Origin: Actinotalea solisilvae
GTDB taxonomy: Bacteria; Actinomycetota; Actinomycetes; Actinomycetales; Cellulomonadaceae
Length of the DNA stretch: 64,000 bases
NCBI RefSeq assembly: GCF_016464425.1
Contig: NZ_JADDKQ010000003.1
Span: 62,001 to 126,000 of the forward strand
Direction: 5' to 3'
The position numbers were made by a program, and so were the translations under genes. Below are positions 9,845 through 21,213 of this stretch, one piece after another (position 1 is the first letter of the stretch; every line of letters starts with the position of its first letter). The notes under the pieces were generated by a model. The model had not been told where the DNA came from, did not search any database, and was given only the letters and a program-made list of their open reading frames with translations.

Positions 9845-10972
9845 TCAGGCGCCCGCGAGCCGCGCCGCCGCCTCGGCGACCGCGGAGTCCGACGCCGTGA
9901 GTGCCATCCGGACGTGGCGCGCGCCGGCGGGCCCGTAGAACGCGCCGGGCGCGACGAGGATGCCCAGGGCCGCGAGGTCGGCGACCGTCCGCCAGCAGTC
10001 CTGCCCCGGGCCGGGAGCGCGGACCCAGAGGTACAGGCCCGCGGGAGACGCGTCGACCTCGAGCCCGGCGGCCTCGACGCCCGCGCGCAGCACCTCGCGA
10101 CGCCGCCCGTACCGGGCACGCTGCTCGTCCACGTGGTCGTCGTCGGCGATCGCGGCGAGCGTCGCCGCCTGGACGGGCGCGGGCACCATCATCCCGGCGT
10201 GACGCCGCAGCAGGAGCATCGGCGCCACGAGCGCCGGGTCCCCCGCCACCCACGCGGCGCGGTAGCCCGCGAGGTTCGACTGCTTGGACAGCGAGTGCAC
10301 CGCGAGCAGGCCCTCGTGGCTCCCACCGCTGACGCGGGGGTCCAGGACGCTCGGCACGCCGTCGCGCGCCCAGGGCTCGTCCCAGGCGAGCAGCGCGTAG
10401 CACTCGTCGCTCGCGACGACGGCGCCGATCCGGCGCGCCGCCTCGACGACCTCGCGCAGGCCCTCGACCCCGAGGACCGCGCCCGTGGGGTTGCCCGGCG
10501 AGTTCACCCAGACGAGGCGCACGTCGTCCCGGTCGGCCCATGCGGCGACGTCGTCCGCAGGGAGCGGCTGCGCGCCCGCGAGGCGTGCGCCGACGTCGTA
10601 CGTCGGGTAGGCGGCCTCGGGGTGCACGACGACGTCGCCCGGGCCGAGGCCGAGCATCGACGGCAGCCAGGCGACGAGCTCCTTGGAGCCCACCGTCGGC
10701 AGGACGGCGGCCGGGTCGACGTCCGGCACGCCGCGACGCCGCGCGTACCAGGCCGCGATCGCCTCGCGGAGGGCGGACGAGCCGTGGACCGTGGGGTAGC
10801 CCGGCGCGTCCGCGGCGGCGGCGAGCGCCTCGCGCACGACGCGCGGCGTCGGGTCCACGGGCGTGCCGACCGAGAGGTCGATCATGCCGTCCGGGTGCGC
10901 CCGTGCGGCCGCCGCGTGGGGCGCGAGGGAGTCCCAGGGGAAGTCGGGCAGGCCCGCGGTGACCAGGCCCAC
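9845..10972 (-). CDS. dapC: Succinyldiaminopimelate transaminase
   Basis: A 375-residue fold-type I PLP aminotransferase. It has IDLSVGTPVDPTP near the N-terminus, VNSPGNPTGAVLG, SDECYALLAWDE and the lysine motif HSLSKQSNLAGYR. The SLSKxSNLAGYR form and the position directly after fdxA are the hallmarks of actinobacterial DapC (Rv1178 in M. tuberculosis), which forms N-succinyl-LL-diaminopimelate using glutamate. The GTG start lies 23 bp after the fdxA stop, so the pair is probably one operon. With dapD and dapE nearby, three successive steps of the succinylase route lie within 6 kb. Confidence 0.92.
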   Translation of the reverse strand: MGLVTAGLPDFPWDSLAPHAAAARAHPDGMIDLSVGTPVDPTPRVVREALAAAADAPGYPTVHGSSALREAIAAWYARRRGVPDVDPAAVLPTVGSKELVAWLPSMLGLGPGDVVVHPEAAYPTYDVGARLAGAQPLPADDVAAWADRDDVRLVWVNSPGNPTGAVLGVEGLREVVEAARRIGAVVASDECYALLAWDEPWARDGVPSVLDPRVSGGSHEGLLAVHSLSKQSNLAGYRAAWVAGDPALVAPMLLLRRHAGMMVPAPVQAATLAAIADDDHVDEQRARYGRRREVLRAGVEAAGLEVDASPAGLYLWVRAPGPGQDCWRTVADLAALGILVAPGAFYGPAGARHVRMALTASDSAVAEAAARLAGA

Positions 10973-10995
10973 TCAGGCCGCCGGGACCGCGAGGC

Positions 10996-11322
10996 TCACG
11001 CGGTGCCGTTCTGCGGCGGGAGCGCCGCGATGATCGGGTGGTCGTGGTCGATCATGCCCATCTTGGCGGCGCCACCCGGCGAGCCGAGCACGTCGAAGAA
11101 CTCGACGTTCGCCTTGTAGTACTCGCTCCACTGCTCGGGCGTGTCGTCCTCGTAGTAGATGGCCTCGACCGGGCAGACGGGCTCGCACGCGCCGCAGTCC
11201 ACGCACTCGTCGGGGTGGATGTACAACGACCGCTTGCCCTCGTAGATGCAGTCGACGGGACACTCCTCGATGCAGGCCTTGTCCTTGACGTCGACGCAGG
11301 GCTGGGCGATCACGTAGGTCAC
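10996..11322 (-). CDS. fdxA: 7Fe ferredoxin
   Basis: A 108-residue soluble electron carrier with one [3Fe-4S] and one [4Fe-4S] cluster. The cysteine layout is CVDVKDKACIEECPVDC followed by CVDCGACEPVCPVEAI, as in actinobacterial FdxA/FdxC ferredoxins. A C-terminal extension of about 50 residues (FFDVLGSPGGAAKMG) is normal for this group. The GTG start has GGAGGG 8 nt upstream. It precedes dapC, as in mycobacteria. Confidence 0.95.
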   Translation of the reverse strand: MTYVIAQPCVDVKDKACIEECPVDCIYEGKRSLYIHPDECVDCGACEPVCPVEAIYYEDDTPEQWSEYYKANVEFFDVLGSPGGAAKMGMIDHDHPIIAALPPQNGTA

Positions 11323-11392
11323 GGGTGGTCCCTCCAGAGGCCGGCTTGCCGGTGCGGCCCGAACGGGCCCGTCGGCGCGGTCACGCCGGTCC

Positions 11393-11465
11393 TAGTATCC
11401 CCCACATGCGCCCGACCCTGCCGAACGGTCCGTCCGCGTCGCGGCGACGGCCGGTGCGGCCGTGA
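11393..11465 (+). promoter_or_regulatory. Promoter and candidate 19-codon upstream ORF
   Basis: TAGTAT at 11393-11398 ends 7 nt before an ATG at 11406. That ATG opens a 19-codon Arg/Pro-rich reading frame whose TGA (11463-11465) overlaps the GTG (11462) of the next gene as GTGA. A leaderless transcript would therefore translate a short peptide first and then reinitiate at the 74-residue gene. The peptide has no recognisable family. This is an inference from spacing. Confidence 0.4.
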
Positions 11466-11686
11466 GCGTCGACCGGTCGTCGTGGCAGCCCGGCGTGCGC
11501 GTCGTCGTGCGTCGCCGGCTCGCCGAGGGCGGCTTCTCCGACGTGCTCGGCGACGTCGTCGAGTCGACGGACGCGCACGTGGTCGTGCGGACCCGCCGCG
11601 GGGACGTCACCGTCCCCGCGGGCGAGATCGCCCTGGGCAAGCGCGTGCCGCCCGCCCCGATGCCCCGGCCGCGCCGCGACCGCTGA
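11462..11686 (+). CDS. Small SH3-like barrel protein
   Basis: A 74-residue basic protein rich in beta strands: VRVVVRRRL, DVLGDVVEST, HVVVRTRRGDVTVPAGEI. It resembles the SH3-like N-terminal domain found ahead of the GNAT fold in Rv0428c-type acetyltransferases, but stands alone. The Pro/Arg-rich tail (KRVPPAPMPRPRRDR) is disordered and probably nucleic-acid-binding in charge. Function is unknown. It ends 2 bp before the convergent VanW gene stop. Confidence 0.7.
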   Translation: MSVDRSSWQPGVRVVVRRRLAEGGFSDVLGDVVESTDAHVVVRTRRGDVTVPAGEIALGKRVPPAPMPRPRRDR

Positions 11687-11688
11687 GG

Positions 11689-14322
11689 TCAGCCGGTCGG
11701 CGGCGGGCCGCAGACCACGTGGTTCTGCGGCTTGTAGCGCACGGTCCACGACTCCGAGGACTGCTCGACGCCCTGGAGCAGCAGGCGCCGGGTGACGGTG
11801 ACCGTGAAGCCCGGGTTGCCCGCGGACTGCGGCTCGCACGTCGGCGACTGCGAGTACACGGTCGTCGGGGCGACGACGCCGCTGCGGCCGCTCGTCGAGT
11901 CCTGGACCTCCCAGTACTTCGTCCCCCAGATGCGCACGTGCGTGCGGCCGCCCTCGACCCACGCCTGCACGAGCGCGCCGTAGGGCGTCGTGTTCTTCCA
12001 GCGCATGTCGAGCGAGCCGGTGAAGATCGTCGCCTCGCGGCCCTCGGGGTAGCGCGAGAACCACTCGCTGTGCGGGTGGTGCTCGACGTCCTCCATGCCG
12101 GCGAAGAACGCCGCGTTGTACGTGGTCGTCGAGAGCTGCGAGAGCCCGCCGCCCCACGCGTCGGAGTGCTCGCCGTTGACGATGGCGCCCGCCTGGACGA
12201 AGCCGTGGGCGCCGTCGATCGGGCCCAGCGCCTCGGTGAGGCTGAACGTCTCGCCCGGGCGGACCAGGGTCCCGTTGATCTTCGAGGCGCCGTTGGTGAT
12301 GTTCTGCGTGCGGCGCGGCTCGCTGTTGAGCGGGGTCGAGAACTCCGAGACCACCTCGACGATGCCGAGGGCCTCGAGCTCCGCGGTCGACTCGGTCGGG
12401 GCGACCTCGACGAGCTCGACGCGCGCGGTGCGGTCCGGGCCGGTGCCCGCGGCCGCCACGGCCTCGGCGAGCGCGGCGGGGTCGAGCGTCGTGCCCGGGG
12501 TGCCGGGCACGATCACGGGGACGCCGCCCTGGAACTCGAACGACCCGTCGGACGGGCTGGTGAGCAGGTTCGTCGTGCGGGCGGTCACGGCCTCGACGAG
12601 CGCGGCGCCGTCGAGCTGGAGCACCAGCTCCGAGCCGTCGGGGACGAACGACGCCGCGGCGGCGAGGACGTCCGGCGGCAGCTCGGCGAGCTGGTCCCCG
12701 ACGGCCACGGCGACCGGCGCGGCGACGAACGGTCGCGCGACCTCGGCGAGGACACGGTCGACCTCCTCCTGGGAGATCTGCGGCTCGGTGACCTCCGTCG
12801 GCAGCTCGAGCGGCCGGGCCGCGGTGAGCCATCCGTCCTCGATGAGCTCGGCCGCAGCGTCGGCGTCGACCGCCGAGCCGGGCACGGCGTCGGTCCCCTG
12901 GGGGGCGCCGTCGACGTACAGCACAGCGCCGTCCACGGGCGCGACAGTCAGCGCGGCGGAGACGCCCTCGACCGCCTCGGCGAGCGCGTCCTCGTCGACG
13001 CGCGTGACGGGGTCGGCCTCCCCGGCGCCGAACAGCTGCTCCCAGAGGCGGCGCGGGTGCAGGTCGAAGCCCGTGAGCGCGTCGACGGTCGCGGGCGCGT
13101 CCAGCACGAGGCCGGCGGCGACCGGGTCGAGGGTCGTGCGGTTGTCGCCCGCCGAGACCGGGATCGCCTCGGTCGTCGCCGCCTCGAGCGACGAGGTGAG
13201 AGCGGCCTCGGCCTCCGCGGCCTCCATGCCGCCGAGCTCGACGCCCGCGACGGTGGTGCCGGGAGCGACCCGCTCGGCCCAGAGCCAGAGCGCGCCCACG
13301 TAGGCGCCGGCCAGGACGACCACCACGGCCGCGACGACGCCGAGCACGCGCGGCCAGCGGCGGCGGCGGCGCGGCTCGTCGGGGAACGCGTCCATCGGGG
13401 AGGACGGGCGTGCCGGCGCGACGACCGGGGCGCTCGTGCGGCTGTCGCCGGCGCGTCCCGCGCCCCGCGCGCCCGTCGCGGGCGTGGTCGCGGCAGGCGG
13501 GACCGGGCCGGCGGGCGCGAGCACCTGGGTCGCGTCGTCGGCCGCGGGGGTCGGCACCGCCGGGGTGGTCGCGGCCGTGGTGCGGTCGCCCAGGGGGTCC
13601 GCCGACGGCGACGCGGGCGTGCGGTCGAGGTGGCTCAGCCGGGTCGGCGCGCCCGGGGCACCGGGCGCGGCGGTCGGCGGCGCGTAGGCGGGCGCGTCGT
13701 CGTCGAGCGCCGCGGCGGGGATGACCACGGTGGGCGCCTCCCACGCGCGCGGCTGCCAGGAGGCCGGGGCGCCGTCGGAGGCCGGCGGTGTGGCGGCAGG
13801 GGCAGGCGGCACGGTGTCCGGCGCGGGCGGACCCGCGTCGGGGGCGGGCGGCGCGGCCTCGGGGGCGGGGGCGGGCTCCGCCTCGGCCGCCGGGCCGTCG
13901 CCCTCGGTCGGGGGCGCAGCCGCGGGCGCTTCGCCCGGCGCAGCGACGTCGTCGGTGGAGCGCAGGCTCTCGGGGGCGTCCGCGCTCACGCTCGCGCCCG
14001 CCTTCTCCGCGCCCTCGCTCGGGGTCCCCTCGGCGTCGGGCTGCACGGCGTCAGGCTCGGCCGCGTGGGGCTCCGCAGCGTCGGGCTCGGCCGCGTCAGG
14101 CTCCGCGGCGTCGCCCGCGCGCTCTCCGTCCACCGCACCGGCTGGGGCGTCGTCGGCGCCGGCACTCGGCTCCGCGCCGTCCTCGTCCGCACGCGCGGCG
14201 TCGTCCGCGGAGGCGTGCCCCGCGGCGCCCGGTGACCCGACCGTCTCGTCGGCCGCCGCGTCCGGCGCGGGCGCGTCGGTGCGCTCGTCGGCCGGCGGGA
14301 CCGCTTGTCGTGCGTCGGTCAT
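11689..14322 (-). CDS. VanW family protein with peptidoglycan-binding-like domains
   Basis: An 877-residue single-pass membrane protein. The first roughly 325 residues are an Ala/Pro/Asp/Glu-rich disordered cytosolic region. A basic stretch then precedes one transmembrane helix at about residues 327-350. The extracytoplasmic part begins VAPGTTVAGVELGGM, a PG_binding_4-like repeat, and a second copy follows. The C-terminal VanW domain shows FSTPLNSEPRRTQNITNGA, LVRPGETFSLTEALGPI and GGGLSQLSTTTYNAAFFAG. VanW proteins are associated with the cell wall, with unknown biochemistry. The last residues include a CGPPPTG tail. Confidence 0.88.
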   Translation of the reverse strand: MTDARQAVPPADERTDAPAPDAAADETVGSPGAAGHASADDAARADEDGAEPSAGADDAPAGAVDGERAGDAAEPDAAEPDAAEPHAAEPDAVQPDAEGTPSEGAEKAGASVSADAPESLRSTDDVAAPGEAPAAAPPTEGDGPAAEAEPAPAPEAAPPAPDAGPPAPDTVPPAPAATPPASDGAPASWQPRAWEAPTVVIPAAALDDDAPAYAPPTAAPGAPGAPTRLSHLDRTPASPSADPLGDRTTAATTPAVPTPAADDATQVLAPAGPVPPAATTPATGARGAGRAGDSRTSAPVVAPARPSSPMDAFPDEPRRRRRWPRVLGVVAAVVVVLAGAYVGALWLWAERVAPGTTVAGVELGGMEAAEAEAALTSSLEAATTEAIPVSAGDNRTTLDPVAAGLVLDAPATVDALTGFDLHPRRLWEQLFGAGEADPVTRVDEDALAEAVEGVSAALTVAPVDGAVLYVDGAPQGTDAVPGSAVDADAAAELIEDGWLTAARPLELPTEVTEPQISQEEVDRVLAEVARPFVAAPVAVAVGDQLAELPPDVLAAAASFVPDGSELVLQLDGAALVEAVTARTTNLLTSPSDGSFEFQGGVPVIVPGTPGTTLDPAALAEAVAAAGTGPDRTARVELVEVAPTESTAELEALGIVEVVSEFSTPLNSEPRRTQNITNGASKINGTLVRPGETFSLTEALGPIDGAHGFVQAGAIVNGEHSDAWGGGLSQLSTTTYNAAFFAGMEDVEHHPHSEWFSRYPEGREATIFTGSLDMRWKNTTPYGALVQAWVEGGRTHVRIWGTKYWEVQDSTSGRSGVVAPTTVYSQSPTCEPQSAGNPGFTVTVTRRLLLQGVEQSSESWTVRYKPQNHVVCGPPPTG

Positions 14323-14393
14323 CGGTGTGCGTCTCCCCCTGCTGCGACGGCGGACCCCTCGCCCGCCCGCGCGATTCTACGGGCAGAGGCTGG

Positions 14394-14777
14394 TCAGCCC
14401 CGGCGTCCCGTCATCGGCCGGTCGCTGAACCAGCGGCGCGGCGCCAGGCCGGCGAGCGAGACGACGAGCGCGCCGGCGTACCAGACGTAGCCGACCGGCT
14501 CGGCCGCGACGAGGACGTCCCCACCCGGCCCGCGCGCCGCGAGCACCGCGACGGTCGTCACGATGCCCAGGCCCACGAGCAGCATCCCGGCCCAGCCCGC
14601 CCAGGCCCGGGCGAGCACCCCGGACGCGAGGACGGCCGCCAGCGCGAGGACGAGGCCCCACGGGACGTCCCAGCGGTGCACGACGGTCCCGATCAGACCC
14701 ACGACGACGCCCACGAGCAGCGTCGCGGCGAGGCGCCCGAGGGTCCGTCCGTCGGTGAGGTCGATCACGGCGGTCAC
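14394..14777 (-). CDS. Small four-TM membrane protein (DUF6113-like)
   Basis: A 127-residue protein with about four hydrophobic helices (LAATLLVGVVVGLIGTVV, GLVLALAAVLASGVLARA, AGMLLVGLGIVTTVAVLAA, YAGALVVSLAGLA). The GTG start overlaps the mshB stop by 4 bp (GTGA), which fixes the start and implies coupling with mshB. Small DUF6113-type membrane proteins are found after mshB in many actinobacteria, which is the basis for the family suggestion. No function is known. Confidence 0.75.
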   Translation of the reverse strand: MTAVIDLTDGRTLGRLAATLLVGVVVGLIGTVVHRWDVPWGLVLALAAVLASGVLARAWAGWAGMLLVGLGIVTTVAVLAARGPGGDVLVAAEPVGYVWYAGALVVSLAGLAPRRWFSDRPMTGRRG

Positions 14778-15715
14778 GCTACAACCGCGACGGCGCGCGG
14801 CCAGACCACGTCGTCGGGCCGCCCGCCCGGTGCGACGCGGTACCCCTCCTGCGCGAGCACGGGCTGCAGGACGTCGTTGCTCAGGGCGAGCACCGCGACC
14901 ACGCCGGGGACGTCGACCGCACGCACCGCCTGGACCTGCGTCGCGTGCGCCGCGAGCGCGGCGAGCACGCGGTCGAGCACGGGCACGGCGTCGACCCGGA
15001 CCGTGACCGCGGCGTCGGGCACGGCGGCCGAGGGCAGCGGTCCCTCGGCGTCGGACGGCACGAGGCCCGGACCCGCGAGGTCCGCCGTCGCGGCGTACGC
15101 GGCGCGCAGGCCCGCCTCGGGGAGGGCGCCCCACAGCACGACGGGCACCCGGTGACCTGGGCGTCCCTCGCCGGGCTCCGCCGCGAGACCGACCGCACGC
15201 TGCATCACCACGTGCGCGTGCACGTGGTCGGGGTGCCCGTAGCCGCCGCCCGGCTCGTAGCCCGCGACGACGTCGGGACGACGGTCGCGCAGCACGCGCG
15301 CGAGCGCGGCCGCGGCGGTCTCGACGTCCACGTCGACGAACGCCCCGGCCGGCCGCTCGGCCGCGGCACCGGCCCGGCCTACGCCCAGCCACGCCATGCC
15401 CGAGTCCTCGAAGCGCTCCCCCGTGCCGACGACGTCGTCGAGGAAGAGGTGGTCGGTGACACCGAGCGCCCCGAGCGCCGCGGCGAGCTCGCGCGTGCGG
15501 TGCGCCGCGAGCGCCGGGCCGTCGCCCTCGAGGTGGGCGAGCTCGTCGCCGATGACCTCGCCGCGCTCACCGCGCGTGCAGGTCACGACCGCCGTCGGCC
15601 GGCCCGCCGCCGCCCAGGTGGCGAGCAGCGCGCCGGTCGCGAGCGTCTCGTCGTCGGGGTGGGCGTGGACGGCCACGAGCCCGCCCCGGCCTCGTGCGCC
15701 GTCCACCCCCGGCAC
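14774..15715 (-). CDS. mshB: Mycothiol biosynthesis GlcNAc-Ins deacetylase
   Basis: A 313-residue PIG-L/LmbE-fold zinc deacetylase that removes acetate from GlcNAc-inositol in mycothiol synthesis. It shows HAHPDDETLATGALLA near the N-terminus (zinc ligands His/Asp and catalytic Asp), CTRGERGEVIG, and GGYGHPDHVHAH carrying the third zinc ligand. The GTG start lies 2 bp after the typA stop, so typA-mshB-membrane protein form one transcript. A mycothiol S-conjugate amidase (Mca) is the close paralogue; the length and C-terminal region fit MshB better. Confidence 0.88.
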   Translation of the reverse strand: MPGVDGARGRGGLVAVHAHPDDETLATGALLATWAAAGRPTAVVTCTRGERGEVIGDELAHLEGDGPALAAHRTRELAAALGALGVTDHLFLDDVVGTGERFEDSGMAWLGVGRAGAAAERPAGAFVDVDVETAAAALARVLRDRRPDVVAGYEPGGGYGHPDHVHAHVVMQRAVGLAAEPGEGRPGHRVPVVLWGALPEAGLRAAYAATADLAGPGLVPSDAEGPLPSAAVPDAAVTVRVDAVPVLDRVLAALAAHATQVQAVRAVDVPGVVAVLALSNDVLQPVLAQEGYRVAPGGRPDDVVWPRAVAVVA

Positions 15716-15717
15716 GG

Positions 15718-17628
<1,911 letters not shown>

Positions 17629-17709
17629 GCGGGACTCATCTCAGGAGGAGAAAGGGGGGTGGAGCGGCGCCGCGTCGTCGTGCGTGGGCTCGGGGGCGTG
17701 AGCCGGTCG

Positions 17710-19527
<1,818 letters not shown>

Positions 19528-19582
19528 GGTGGGACATCCTTCGGTGGCTCGGGCGCGAGGAGGGGTCTGGGAAACTGGCGCC

Positions 19583-20209
19583 GTGGACGAGACGAGCATG
19601 GTCTTCCGCCCGACGTCGGGCCGCTGGCTGGCCGGGGTGGTCGCGGCGCTCGCGACCTACGGGCTGGTGAGCCTCGTGGCCTCGGGGGGCGTGACCGACG
19701 TCGTGCGGTACGGGCCCGGGGTCGCCCTGGTCGGTGCGCTCGTGTGGGCCGCGTACTGGCAGCCCTCCGTCGAGGTCTCGGCCGCGGGGGTGACGCTGCA
19801 CAACGTCCTGCGCAGCGTCGAGCTGCCGTGGCCGTCCATCCAGCGCGTCGACACGCGGTACGCCCTGACCCTCGTCACGGCCTACGGCACGTACGCCGCG
19901 TGGGCTGCACCGGCCCCGGGCCGCCGGCGTACCAAGGACGTGGTCGAGCCCGAGCTCCGCGGGCTGCCCGAGTCCACCTACGGCGCGGCCGGCAGCGTGC
20001 GCCCGGGCGACCTGCCCGGCACCCCGTCGGGCGACGCGGCCGCCATCGTGCGTCACCGCTGGGAGGCCCTCCGCGACGCCGGTCACCTCGACCGGCCGCG
20101 GCTCGAGCGCAGCCGCCCCGTCATGCGGTGGCACCGCACGACCGTGACGGTCCTGGCGGTCCTCGCCGCCGCGACCGTCGTCGGACTGGTCGCGACCCAT
20201 CAGCCCTGA
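19583..20209 (+). CDS. PH-domain membrane protein
   Basis: A 208-residue protein. Two hydrophobic segments (WLAGVVAALATYGLVSLVA and GPGVALVGALVWAAYW) are followed by a bacterial PH-like core (VEVSAAGVTLHNVLRSVELP, IQRVDTRYALTL) and a C-terminal transmembrane helix (TVTVLAVLAAATVVGLVAT). Small PH membrane proteins of this type are common in actinobacteria and uncharacterised. It is read opposite to the flanking transporter genes: it starts 55 bp from the ATPase start and its stop overlaps the permease stop by 10 bp. The GTG start is favoured by spacing; an ATG lies 15 bp further in. Confidence 0.8.
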   Translation: MDETSMVFRPTSGRWLAGVVAALATYGLVSLVASGGVTDVVRYGPGVALVGALVWAAYWQPSVEVSAAGVTLHNVLRSVELPWPSIQRVDTRYALTLVTAYGTYAAWAAPAPGRRRTKDVVEPELRGLPESTYGAAGSVRPGDLPGTPSGDAAAIVRHRWEALRDAGHLDRPRLERSRPVMRWHRTTVTVLAVLAAATVVGLVATHQP

Positions 20210-21213
20210 CGCAGCTTGCGCTTGCTCGGGATCTTGCGCTGGCGCGGGTCGAACGCGTCGCGCAGGCCGTCCCCGATGAAGTTGACGCACAGGGCGATGG
20301 CGATGATGAACAGTCCCGGCCACCAGAAGAGCCAGGGGCGCGTCGAGAACGCCGACTGGTACTCGTTGATGAGCTGGCCGAGGGAGACGTCGGGCGCGCT
20401 CACGCCGAAGCCCAGGTAGCTGAGCGACGTCTCGAGGATGATCGCCGACGCCATGAGCAGCGTCGTGTTGACGATGATCACGCCGATGGCGTTGGGGAGC
20501 ATGTGCTTGAACATGATGCGGGCGTTGCTCGCACCGGCGACGCGCGCCGCGTCGACGAACTCACGCTCGCGCAGCGAGAGGAAGTCGCCGCGCACGAGGC
20601 GCGACATCGTGGTCCAGGTGACCAGGCCCAGCGCGAGACCGAGCAGGACGGCGTTGCCGCCGCCGAACGCCTTACCGAGCACCGCGCCGACGACGATGAT
20701 CGGGATGGTGATGACCATGTCGGTGAGGCGCATGAGGAGCGTGTCGACACGGCCGCGGAAGAAGCCCGAGAGCGCACCGAACGTGATGCCGATGGTCGTC
20801 GCGAGCAGGCCGATGAGCACCATGACGGTGAGCGAGCGCTGCGTGCCGAACATGACGCGCGCGAAGAGGTCACGACCGATCTCGTCCTGGCCGAACGGGA
20901 AGTCGCCGACCCGGATCCCGTCGAGACCCACCTGCAGCGTGGGACGGCCGCCGGCGACCGCCGTGTCGTGCGTGCGGATGTGGTCCCACTGCCACCAGCC
21001 GTCGACAGGGCCGATGCCGATCGACGTCGTCGCGAGCAGGATGATCCCGATGAGGACGCCGCCGGCGATCATCGCGCCCTTGTGGCGGATGAACCGACGG
21101 AAGACGATCTGGCCCTGCGAGAGGCCCTCGACCTCCTTGAGCTCGATGGCGTTCTCGAGCTTCTCGGTCGCGTCCTCCGCGGGGGGCGGCGTGGTGAGAG
21201 GCGTCTGGGTCAT
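20200..21213 (-). CDS. Oligopeptide ABC transporter permease, DppC type
   Basis: A 337-residue inner-membrane permease. It has an N-terminal OppC_N-like segment, an extracytoplasmic loop with FPFGQDEIGRDLFARVMFG, and the EAA coupling loop VDAARVAGASNARIMFKHML with LPNAIGVIIV. The C-terminus ends DGLRDAFDPRQR. The ATG overlaps the DppB-type permease stop (ATGA). Its 3' end overlaps the convergent PH-domain gene by 10 bp. Confidence 0.92.
   Translation of the reverse strand: MTQTPLTTPPPAEDATEKLENAIELKEVEGLSQGQIVFRRFIRHKGAMIAGGVLIGIILLATTSIGIGPVDGWWQWDHIRTHDTAVAGGRPTLQVGLDGIRVGDFPFGQDEIGRDLFARVMFGTQRSLTVMVLIGLLATTIGITFGALSGFFRGRVDTLLMRLTDMVITIPIIVVGAVLGKAFGGGNAVLLGLALGLVTWTTMSRLVRGDFLSLREREFVDAARVAGASNARIMFKHMLPNAIGVIIVNTTLLMASAIILETSLSYLGFGVSAPDVSLGQLINEYQSAFSTRPWLFWWPGLFIIAIALCVNFIGDGLRDAFDPRQRKIPSKRKLRQG

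Noticed and set aside
11038-14235. A 1065-residue plus-strand open frame
   Set aside because: Antisense to the VanW gene; composition is the usual high-GC shadow (Arg/Gly/Asp runs).
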